DNA of 64,000 nt from the NCBI GenBank assembly GCA_029204225.1, contig MU831856.1, positions 36,303-100,302 on the forward strand, in the 5' to 3' direction. Shown in pieces: positions 25,101 through 37,862 of the stretch; positions within the stretch are counted from its first letter, which is position 1; every line of letters starts with the position of its first letter. The position numbers and the translations under genes are program-made. Source of the DNA: Diphasiastrum complanatum. Taxonomy: Eukaryota; Streptophyta; Lycopodiopsida; Lycopodiales; Lycopodiaceae. The notes below the pieces were generated by a model. The model ran no database searches, was not told the DNA's origin, and worked only from the letters and a program-made list of their open reading frames with translations.

Positions 25101-28100
25101 CAACAGGAGTACTTGAACCTGCCAACTCAAGACGATCTACAAGGGTGCGGACTCAACCAATCATATTCACCTATGGATCTACAAACTTTGTTTCTAAGGA
25201 GTTGACTACTATCAAAGAAGCTATGGAGCAACCCAATGCAGACTTATGGAGAGATGATATGGATAGACAGTATCGACCTCTTTAGAAGCAACACAGATGG
25301 ACAATTATGGAGCTCCCCTTCTAGAAAGAACACTATTGACTGTAAGTGGCTTATCAAGATAAAGTATAAGGCAAATGGTAGCATAGATAGATGGAAAGCT
25401 AGATTTGTGGCAAAAGGATTTTTAGAAATTCCAAAAGTTGATTATTCTAAAACCTTGAGCGGCGAGCCTTCTCGTGAAGCATACTTTTATTAAACTACTA
25501 TTGTCATATGTAGTAACAACAAATTAGACAATCCATCAAATGGACGTCCAAACAACGGAGTGACAGATGAAGACATATATATAACAACCTGAAGGCTATG
25601 AGCTCAAGGGTAAGGAGCACATGGTATGCAAGTTCCATAAAGCTTTGTATGGAGTCACCAAGAGCTTGCTTTAATAGGATCAACACATTCATGATTCAAA
25701 ATGGTTTTACTCCTACCTAGCTTAGCTAACTCCATGTCTACCACAAAGCAATTGGCAACTCTTTTATTATTACATTGTATGTTGATCATTTTTTACTCTT
25801 TAGTAATTACATCATGCTTATGAAAGATGCCAAGAAAATTATGTCAAATGAATTTGAGATGATTGATCTTAGAGAGGCACATTGCTACCTAGGAATTCAA
25901 ATCCATAGAGATAGGGCAGAGAGACTAATTTGTATTAGTCAAGAAAGGCACATTCATAATATTCTTCACAAGTACAATTTTGTGAATTGCAAGCCTATAA
26001 ATTTTCTTATGAATCCAAGATTGAAGCTGTCAAAAGGGCTACGTCTTTAGACCAAGGCACACATTCACATGAAATAGCTCAAACATGAGATAGAACAAGT
26101 AAAGTAAACTTGGACAACACTTCCTTCCTACTCCCTTGACCTGACTTGAGTCTTCAATAACCTGCAAAAACATATCCAAAGTATCTTTTCCACTTGACTT
26201 CCCTTTGATGCTCTTGACTAGCTCCAAATTGCGACATTTCCTTTTGTGTAGCTGAAGCTCTTTGAGATCAACCTCTTGATCTTCCACTTGACCATCAAAG
26301 TCATTGAACAAAACTTTTTTTCCAAATCCATTAGTTGCATCCATTCCTTGAAAACCACCATCCACTTGCATAGCATCATCTAGACAAGAAGATGAACCAA
26401 AACATGTGAGTAAAGCAACATGAGTCACTTCCAATTGCTTACCCTTCTCATCATATGTAAGCCTAGATGGCTTTTGTCTTTCCCTTGAGGATCTTCTTAG
26501 AACTTGACTTGGAGAAGCATCTCCACCATTGCCATCCAAAGAACCATCTTCATCACCATCAAAAATATTAGATTGATCAACATCAACAACATCAAGCTTA
26601 TCCACATTCTCCTCTTCAAAGACAACATCCTTAGAAATGTGAACTTTCTTTGACTTAGGAATGTAAACCCTATAAGCTTTCCTTACTTCACTATAGCCAC
26701 CAAAGATTCCCTTTAAGAATCCAAAAGATGAGTTGACATAACAAGTACTACCAAAGATCTTCAAATGCTCCATCCTTGGCTTCTTACCAAAAAGAACTTC
26801 AAATGAACTCTTACCATCCAAGTCTTCATTTGTGTACCTATTGCAAACAAAGTTAGCACACATCAAAGCTTCACACCAGAATGACTTAGGAAGATTTGCA
26901 TTCACCCTCATGAATTTAGCTCTTTCTCAAAGATTGACCTTCCTCTCTTCCACACCATGTAGAACCTTTGAGTTTGAAAGCTCCCTCTTGATCCCATGTG
27001 CCACACAAACTTCTTTGAACTTTGTTGATAGGTCTTCATTTTCCAACTTTAAGCACTTGATCTTCATGTTGAATTGACTCTCCACAACATTCTTGAACTT
27101 GAGAAAGACATCAAATATGAAATCCTCACAAGTCACAAACATCTTTGCTCCTCCATTACTCAAAGAACTAGTACAATGTAAATCCAAATGTACTAAATGA
27201 AAAGGCATCTTAGATCTTGAGCTAGATCTAGAATAAGACAACCTTTGTGACTTTGACATTGAACAAAGCTCACCAACTTGCTTCTTTGCCTTCAAACCAC
27301 CATGGTTAGAACCAACAAATCCATCAAGTTTGTAGAGCTCACCTTGTCTCCTGCCTTGAGCAATCAAGACTCCATTCCTTTTGATCAAACAAGAATCACC
27401 AACAAATTCCACTTTGAGCCCTTTGTCAACCATTTGACACACACTAAGCACATTCTCAGTAATGGAAGGTATGAACAAAACATTCTTCAAAAGAACATTC
27501 CTATTTGTAGATGGGAGAAAAATAGGAATAGTACCAATGCCCTTGATAACAACTTTACCACCATTGGCCATGTTAATGACCTTCTTCTCTCCTTCAAAAG
27601 GCACCAAAGAAGTAAAGTACTCTTTGTGACATGTCATATGAAAGCTTGCTCCACTATCAATCCACCATGGATCAATATCTTCATCATTGGTTAGCAAACA
27701 AGAAGACATAAAAAAAACATCATCATTTGAGTTTTGAATACCATCCTCATCAAAAGTGAAATTGCCTTGTTTCTCATCTTGATCTCTCTTTTTCTTGAAG
27801 CAATCACTTGCAAAATGCCCTTTGACTCCACAATAAAAGCATTCTAACTTGGATCTATCTTTCTTCTTGCCAACAAAAGTACAAGCCTCACCCTGATCTT
27901 GCCCTTTAGACCACTTGCCTTTGCCTTTGCCCTTGAACTTGCCTTTGATGAACATTGCTTCCTTCTCTCCAACTTGAGATGTAGAAGATGCACCTCCTCG
28001 CACTTTCATCCGTCTTTTGCATACATTGAAAACTTTGCCTCCTAAGGGTTAGTACCCTTGATGTAGACTTGGACTCATAAAGCTTTTTCAAAGCTTCCCA

Positions 28101-31100
28101 AGCCTCACTTGATGAAGTACACTTACCAACTTCCTTGAGAAGTTCATTAGTCACATTCATCTTGATCACATATAAAGCTTTCTTTGCCCTTTTGTCATAC
28201 CTCAATTGATCTTGTGGTGCCAAAGGTCTCTCCTTCACACCTACAACAATATCCATCAAATCATTCATCTCAAGCAAAGATTCCATCCTCAACTTCCAAG
28301 TAGAATAATTTTTTGAGGTAAGCCTATCATTGCCTTCCAACATAAAGCCACTTGAGGTTGCCATGTTGCAATGATTTGATCTTCTCTTTGAACCTGTTCC
28401 AATGCACTAAGCACTCCCTTGAAAATCAACAAATGAAACTCAAGAAGAAATCGCAAAGATATGGAAACAATCTAGCCTCTCCTTTTTCTCTTTCTAGCAA
28501 ATCCGAGCACCTAGAATTTTGATTTCTTGATCACAATAGATCTAAACACAATATGATGAACTTTTGTCAACACCTAAGATTGAAACACACTCTTGAAAAA
28601 GTCCAGCAACTTAAAATCAAGAGATCCTATCAAATTTAGGGTTTCACCAAAAATGCAAAATATTGAATCAAGCAAACTCTACATGCAAAAGCTAGAATCT
28701 AGATATCTCATTTGATAGAATGTACCATCCACAATCATGAGCATTGTTTGTCTCCACATTCCAATAAGTTGTTTCAAAAATCGGCCATCTACAAGTATTT
28801 TGACCTAAAATGACTTTAAGATCACAAAGATCCAAACTCTATACTTGAAACTACAAGATTTGAGCTAGAAACACCTCCAAATCCACATAGAATTCATGCT
28901 GAGGATACATCTCAAAGTGTCAACCAATGGGGAGCATAAATACGGCTCCAATATAGTTGTATGAAGAACTACATAACCTATGTAGGCATAAACCATGGAT
29001 GCAGCCGAATGTGTTCCGCTGCATCCACGCTCTAGAACGGAACGCTATTCGGAATGCAAGAAATATTGGAAAGATAGAGAGGGTGCAAATTTTTTATACA
29101 TTGTTGGATTGAGGCTATTAAGACGACAAGTATCTATTTGATGAGAGGAGCACAATGGTCACAGTGTCAAGCACGAGAAGTGATCGTGGAGTGCGAAATC
29201 AACAGATAATCTGAAAACTATCCACTTCCAACAGTATCAATGCATCCACATGCCTGCCAACTGGCAACTACATTGATGCTGATCTCAAGTACACACAAGC
29301 CACTTGCTGAAGTGACATGTTGAAACTTGATCAAGGCTAACTTGACAACCTTTTACATGCACTTATAAGGGAATCAACATACAATACATAGTATCTGAAA
29401 AGCAGGCCCCACATTGCATAAAAAAACTTCGAAAAATTCAATTCAATTCCCAATGTGTTCTTCTTGAACTAGTAAAAAAAGATGCAATTACATTTCTCTT
29501 TTTTGAATATGTCTCCACGTGTAATTAGTCCAGGCACAATTTTTTGGTTGCCCATTTTTTGCATATTGCAAAAAGTATTGCATTTATTCATGTCCAAATT
29601 GATGACCTGATAGTATCACCCTTGCATTACAAATCTAGTTTATATTAATGTGCAACACAAAGATCATGTTTCTGTTAACACTTGACTGATACTTGAAAAA
29701 GAAATAAATATTCTACTACTCTAGAATCAATTACTTTTAGAAAATCATATATAAATAAATAATTTGTGAGCGATGGCAAAAGGAAGGATAGTGGATGTGG
29801 AGATGACTGTTGGTCCTACTAGGGATGATCACCATTAGTGCTTAACTTTAATCGTCAATACCATGGTGTTGGAAGCACAACATTTTGACATTTACACCAA
29901 ATTCGGGAATGCTCTTCAAGGTAGCATTATTGAATTCGAGGACATGCAGAGATAGACAACTGATAGTAGAGTTTCTAGCATACATTGCTTATATATCAAA
30001 AAATTACCCAGGTATGCATAATATAAGATCTAACATATATATTTTTTGATATTCCATATAGCCTTATCTATGATAGTATGCATTTGATGATCCTAACTGG
30101 CTTCTGATCAAAATTCTGTTGGTCTGTGCTCAAATATTGAATAAGTGAATTGAGCCTTGATTAGAAGTAGTTTTCTAGAGGCTGTTGTCCAGATCTAGTA
30201 CATACAAATCATAGAGTTTGTACTTGCTACCAGTCATTATTGCAGCTGCATATTGGAATTGTGAAGTAACTTTTTGAATCCACCTAAAGCACTTTTGTAT
30301 GAAAATTGAAACTGAGACTATGACACCACGTCAATAATCAATAAAATTTGGATATCTTGAGATTTGGCCTACATATAATTTGGATACTTATAAGTTTTAT
30401 TTTTTCAATAAGATGTGTATGAGAAATCCAACTTATTTTTACCACTAGCAAGTAAATCACAAGTGTGGAAAGGCTTTGGGATAATCAGATTTGTAGTCCT
30501 ACAATTTGATCAAACATTCAGATAAGTTGGTCAATTAAATGAACGTATGATTATTTGCCTTCACTTGATTCTATGATGAATTGTTATGGTAAACAGCAAC
30601 TTCAGGAAGATTAGGTGTGAATCATCGACTAGTGAAGGTGGTGCTATTCTTGATGAAGGAGAATCTAGTTCAATAAAGAATGCAGATTGTTGAGATGAAG
30701 ATATATCTCTCATCTTAATAGGAATCTTGCTTTAATGGCTAAAGTAACAAGTGGAGATGAACCACATACATATGCAGAATTTTCTCTTAAGCAAGTTTGG
30801 ATTGATGCTATGCATAAAGAGTTTTTCAGACATCTAATGGGAATCAAAGAGAACGAATTGTCCTTAAGGGAGAGTGATAAAATTCAATAGTAGTTGGCAT
30901 GGTACATGGCAAAGTGCAAGCCTAAATTCTTAATAATGCCAATTTTGTCATTTGGATGCAATTGTTTATATGGTCATTGTATAGAGCTATAATCACTGCC
31001 TAGACACTTAAATAACACTTGGTTTTCCTTTAACGGAAGGCAAGGAATAAAACCAAGCAAACATAGAAACCCTAAAAGTGTTTTGCCGTTTCTTTCCCGA

Positions 31101-34100
31101 CAAAGCCAATTCTTTACCATTTCAAATACATTTCAAAACACGACATTAAAAAGGCTTTTCAAAAAGGTCCACAAAACATTGTTCAAATACTGCCCTCTAG
31201 GTCTTGGCCATACACAATCTATAGCCACTTTTGCTGGATCCACAATAACCTTCTCTACCACCACAATGTGACCGAGGTACTCTATGATAGTCTCTCATAG
31301 CCTTTGTTTATCATCATTGGCATATAGGATATTATCTTATGATACCCTAATCAAAGCCCTAGATGCTCCTAACTAACACAGTGCACAAAAATGAGATCGA
31401 TGACATTGGCTTCTAGACAATGTCATCCTTGATGAGTCTAAGAGATGAGGTGATGAGTGAATAGATAATACTCCAACATGAGATACTCTTCTAGCATATT
31501 TCACATCGTACTGAGATCTAGACTGCTAACATGGTAAGATCTAACTCGACCCACTCTCAACCACGAAACTAGTGATTGATCACCTTGACTTGAATGTCTT
31601 ACCTTTAATAATTAGGTGTTCATCCCATACCACTAGCACCCACGCCTACTTGTGCTCAAACAATGTAGATGGCAGCGAACTAAGGATCCCGTTGATGCAG
31701 ATCTTCCACCCTCTTGAGAGAAGTTATTGAATGTGCCACTCCAGTCTTATGTAAACTCAAAGTAGAGGCCTCCATGTAGATGCATGTAGTCAATGCCAAT
31801 CCATGCAGAGCCAAAGGGCAATCTTCATTGTTGACTCTCCACAACAACCCAAATATACACTAGAATGATAAAAAATAACAAATGAGAGAGATGAAGATAT
31901 GCAGAGGTTTGTATCCCTTCCACATCTAGTCCACATGTCCCAAGTCCTTGTATAGATTAAAAAAACTTGACCTTGTTAATTACATTACATGATGCTCATA
32001 GGCAAATTTTGCACCTACCACTTGGTCCATGGCCCAATCAACCTCAGCTTATCCACGATGAAGATATGCAGAGGTTTGTATCCCTTACACATCTAGTCCA
32101 CATGTCCCAAGTCCTTTTATAGATTAAAAAAACTTGACCTTGTTAATTACATTACATGATGCTCATAGGCAAATTTTGCACCTACCACTTGGTCCATATC
32201 AATTTGACTTGGTGAATGCCCAAGTCAGTAGTAGCAACAGATGGTTCAAATGAATAGAAACCAATAATAACATCTATACTTGTCTTGATTATATCCCCAT
32301 AATTCTTGGCATCCTAGATTTGTCTTTACTTGACCCACATTCATACTAGGATACCTACTATTCAAAATTGCAATTTAAAGTGAAGCAGAAAATTAAACAA
32401 GGCCCTACATACCTAGTTAACAAGAAGTGAGAAATCTTTCTATTAAAAGTAAAATCCAGATGTTTAGTTTTTGCGTATGTTATTTTATACAACATACAGT
32501 TCATTCTCTTTAAATTGTTGCGCACGTTCGCCTCCTTGCTCCTCCATCTTGCTTGTTATTTCCTGCCAACAAGACAGATAAGCAAAAGCAAGCATGAAAA
32601 TAGCATAACTAGACATCATAGCAGGTATATTATACAAATGCAAGAGACAAGTAACAAATATGCAATCCTCAAACGAGAGAAAATGGGGCATTAAAACGTA
32701 TCTACTTTCAAACTTCAGAAAATATCTCAATATCATTCTTGTCAATATCTCAACTAGAAGACATTTTATGAGTCTCACAAAAGTAGTCTCCACTTTCAAA
32801 CCAACTCGTTAAGAAAAACTAGACTAAGACAATAAACAATAACACATTAGAGTTAAAATTCCTATCTAGAACCACAAACAAACCTATCTAAAAGATGATC
32901 TTGAAAGTTTAATTCACACATTTTTATGTTGATGATATTATTATTATGGGAAGTAATGAGCAGCAGATTGATGCCGTAATACTTGATCTTGGTATGGTTT
33001 TTGAAACCTCAGATTTAGGCCTATTGCATTTTTATCTTGGTCTTGAATTTGTACAAGAAGGGGCTGGAATTTTCATCTCTCAAGATGGAAGATTGCAAGC
33101 CGGTTGCTACACCTATTGAGACAAGCCTATTGCATTTTTATCTTGGTCTTGAATTTGTACAAGAAGGGGCTGGAATTTTCATCTCTCAAGATGGAAGATT
33201 GCAAGCCGGTTGCTACACCTATTGAGACAGGCCTGAAATTAAGTAGTCAAGGTGATGGTGAACCATTTGATACTACTTTATATTGTCAAGCTATTGGCTG
33301 TCTCATTTACCTATGTAATTCAAGCCCGGACATTTCTTATAGTGTCTCACTCATGAGTCAATTCATGCATGCCCTGATGACATCACATTGGAAAGCATTG
33401 AAGAGGATCTTTCGATATCTTCAAGGAACAAGAAGTCATGGACTGGTTTTTCCTGCTTGTGATGATGCATGTTTGGTTGGTTCTAGTGACTCGGATTGGG
33501 GTGGAGATCAAGACACTAGACGCTCTACAAGTGGACATTGCTTTTTCTATGGAAATTCTGCAATTTCGTGGTCAAGTAAAAAGCAGCCCACTGTTGCTAC
33601 TTCTTATAGTGAGGCAGAATATAGAGCGATATTTTCAGCCACAACAGAGTGTTTATGGCTGAGAAGACTACTTGTTGACATGAAGTTTGGCGAGCCCTCA
33701 GCCACTGTTATCTTGAGTGATAATCAAAGTGCTATTGCTATTGCACGGAATCCTATTTTTCATGCGAGGACGAAGCACATCGAGATCCATTATCACTTTG
33801 TTCGGGAGACTTCATGATGCCGACATTTTACTTGAATATTGTCCTACGGAGGATAATATTGCGGACCTCTTCACTAAGGCATTGCCTAGAGTCAAATTTG
33901 AAGCTTCATGCAAAGCTTTAAATTTGATACCACGTGTTGGTTTTGTTACATAGTGAAGATTTCAGTTTTTGCATTGTCATTTAAGGAGGGTGTTAGAAAT
34001 AAATGACTATGCTAAAGTTAATCCATAGGTTACTTTGACCCAAAAGGTCGAGATTTAGGGGTCTGATTTTGTTTAGGGGCCCTATCTTGACTTTCGGGGG

Positions 34101-37100
34101 TGCCCTACATTTAGTAAGTGGTTAACCTTAGGGTTTGGTGGCATTTGGCCACATCCAGGTAGAGTACTTAGATGCTCATTGTGTATTCCATTTTAATGTC
34201 CTTATGGGTCTCCTTTCGGGTCTTCTGTACCACCACCTGGATTTCCCTCCGCACCACCAGGATTTCCTTCTCCTACTTTTTTAGGTAATCATGAGCCCCA
34301 TTGTGCTCGTGATTTTCGTGATCGCATCCAACTTACTACTTATTTTGGTTTGTCTGACGGGAATATCTTGGAAAATTGGTTCTCTAAATTAGAGACCTAG
34401 TTTCTTATGTATCCCAAGATTGACACCAAGAAAGTGCAGTTGACTACATTACATTTAGATGGTCGAGCTCAGACTTGGTGGCGTGTCTATCGCTCTGAGC
34501 CTACTCGTGAGGGGTTACATATATGGCCTACTTTTCGTCATGATCTTCGTATGGCTATGATTGACCCACAGTGGTAGTAGTAATTTGACTGCTTATATTG
34601 ATGAGTTTACTGAGCTTTCCTACCTTTTTACTGATCTTCATCCTACAGAGCTTATTTCACGTTTCATTGCCGGTCTTAGAGACTCCTTACGATATGATGT
34701 CTCATTTTTTCGACCTCCTACTCTCTCAGATGCTATCTCTTTGGCTACTACCTTGCAGCATAAGTATCCTCAGTTATCCACTTCTTCTCGTTTTTCTCGC
34801 TCTCATTTCACTGCTTCTCCTACTTTGGCTTCTTCTACTACCGTTCCTCCTCGCCCTCCTACACCCCGTCTTGCCTTTTTTCGACGTTATTCAGCCGCAG
34901 AGTTCGCTGAGATTCAGCAGAAGCGCCTCTGTTATCACTGTAAGAGTCCAGATCATCTAGCCTGTGATTGTCGACAGTCTCCTGGTCCTCCTACCGCTGT
35001 TTTTTTTACCATGAGGCTCTTACTCTTGATGATTCTGATGTTTATATCCAGATTCTTGATACTCCTGACCCACATTCTGTTGATGAGCCGACTGACCCGC
35101 TTCCTGATGATCCTGCTTCCGCCGCTTGCCATGCACAGCTTGCTTATGCTACTTGGGCAGGGCGTCCTCGTCCTCGTTCTATTCGGTTACGTTCCGCAGT
35201 TTGGGGCGAGAGTATATTGCTTTGGTGGATACTGGCAGTACACATTCATTTATTAGCAATTACATTTCCACCAGGATTCGTGCTACACCTATTTCTACTA
35301 CACAATCTCTCAATGTCGAGGTTGCTAGCTCACGTTCTTTTATCAGCTCTCAGATGTTTCAGGGGTGACTTCTCTGGATAGGCAGATTTCTATATTATTC
35401 CTCTAGAGCGCTATGACATTATTCTTGGTGCAGATTGGTTTTCTTCACTTGGTACTGTTGTTGTGGATCTTTCTCAGCAGACACTGTCTTTTACACATGT
35501 TGGTCGACATCATTTACTTTCTGGTATTGATTCCCAGGGTGACTATAAGTTGGTTACCGGGAAGCAGTTTATGCGTAGCCTGCCAAAGGCTCAGGGTGCA
35601 GCTCTTCTTATCATTCAGAGTACATCAGTTGTTGCTCCTCCTGCTCCATCCATGGGTCTGTTGTCTTTTTAGAACCTACGTCTTTGCCACCATTAGAAGA
35701 TGTCACCCACCATATTGATCTTATTCCTGGTGCTACCCCACCCTCCGTGCTCCATATCATATGTCTAAAGTTGAACATGTTGAAGTTCAGCTCCAGATTG
35801 CTTCCCTTTTACGTCAGGGTGATGTTGTAGATAGGTGTGGTGCAAGTTACCGCGTACTATAGATTGCTCGGTGACTTGCCAATTTTTGGCATGTCTTTCG
35901 TGCTCAGTTTATTTTGCCCCAAGAGCATGTGCAGGCAATGGATGCATGGCATCTGTACCATCAATAATGGCTTTATGTGCAGGTGTATGTAGATGGAGAT
36001 GGATATCGGGAGATTCCTATGGAGATTTTTGATGACATTCCAAAGTGGATGCAAGTCCATGAGTGACGAGTTTATTTTTTGCCTATGACAAGACTTGCGC
36101 CCTCATGTGCTGAATGAGGCTTGCAAGACCCTTGAAGATGCCATTGCAAAGGCCTTGATCTATGAGGGCGGGTCAAAGGGCAAAGTGCAAGCAAAGTTGG
36201 CTAGCACACATAGTACCTAGGGCTAGGGTTTCAAGACAAGGAGCATAGGTGTTCTTTTCTAGCCGATGGAGGTATAGGTGGACCAGGGGGAGAAACACAA
36301 AGCAAGAAGGTCGCATAGTACCTTTGGTGGTTCTAATCTGAGCCCGTAGGATAAGGAGAATGCAGACGGAAGGATTATGCTATTGTCGTCTTGGTAAGCA
36401 TCTCTTCCGTGAGCCCCCTCAATGTAAACATAGAAAGTTGCATGCATTGCCAGCTCATGAGAATGAAGACACTCCAGCCGTCACTGTAGTGGACTTGGAT
36501 AAAGACATGTTAGGTGCTGAAGGCGAGTATGAGACTCCTCATAGGAAGGTAATGGTTATTTTAGTTCATAAACTAGTTCCTGATGCACATGTATGCTTTC
36601 TTTCAATAAAAGTGCAAACAAGTTATTGTTTTGATGATACAACATTGATCAGGATGGACGAGTGGTGGTTGTGGGGTGGGTGTCCTCTTCTAGTCGAGAT
36701 GCTTGATGGGAAGGCTACGAAGATTTGGGATCGTGAAGTTGTACATATGCCCATTGCTATACAGGTGTACAAGGACAAATTAGACTTTGAAATAACTCGA
36801 CTAGCAAGTTTTGATATAGTGCTAGGTAAGTGTTGGCATGCAGCTATGCAACCAACTATAGATTTTAATACATGTATATAAATCCAAGCATGAGGGTTTG
36901 TCTCATGCCTTGAGAGGTGAGAGAAAGTTGCCAATTGGCCCCCTCATCTCAGCTACTTAAATAAAGAAAATACCTTAGTGATGGTAGATAGGCATGATAC
37001 TAAGTGTAGTACAACAATTTACATCATGTGATTCTTTGTCATCAACAATTCATTTGCACTCACAATAATTAAACGGTCTAAATGAGACAATTAGGCAAGA

Positions 37101-37795
37101 GTTTAAGGCTGTAATAATGCAGGAGAATTTGGTTGGATTGCCTCCTAGCTAAAATGCGGAGCATAAGATATGCTCATTCCCGATTCTGGTCAAGTTTGTC
37201 AACCACCATACAGCTTGAGCCTTAGGGAGGAGGATGAGGTGAAGAAGATGCTAGATGATACCTCAAGCTGGGTACATACAGCCTTCTTTCTCACCCTTTG
37301 TGTCCCCCATCTTGTTAGTTAAGAAAAAGGATGATTTGTTCCAAATGTGTGTTGATTATCGTCACTTAACAAACTCAAGATAAAGCTTCGATATTCGAGG
37401 TCATTTCTAGGATTATGCAATTTTTATTGCAGACCGTCTCCAAGTGAGCTGTTGCTTTAACCAACCACCTACGTGGAGAAGACCTAGAGGTGAGTTGGGA
37501 TGAAGAGTCACGCAAGAGTTTTGAGCTGCTCAAGGAGGAAATGGCAACTGCACCGAATGTTCAAAATTGTGTACCCCCTAAAGCCTTTTACTCTTGAGAT
37601 TAACGCAAGTGGTGTAAATTGAGTTGCAGTGGATCGCGATCCGCTGCAAAAACGTTCCGGAATGCATATATAAATATTTTTTCTTTGTTTTTTTTTAACA
37701 TTATAATATCTATATTAATTAAAAAAATAGTGTTTTGCAGGCAGCTCATGCTGCCCGTGAACGCTCTTTTTTAAAATACGTGTGCGTTTTGGTCA

Positions 37796-37862
<67 letters not shown>

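Noticed and set aside
31890-32197. CRISPR-like or satellite array
   Set aside because: Only two long direct copies are present in a eukaryotic intron; a simple tandem duplication explains it.
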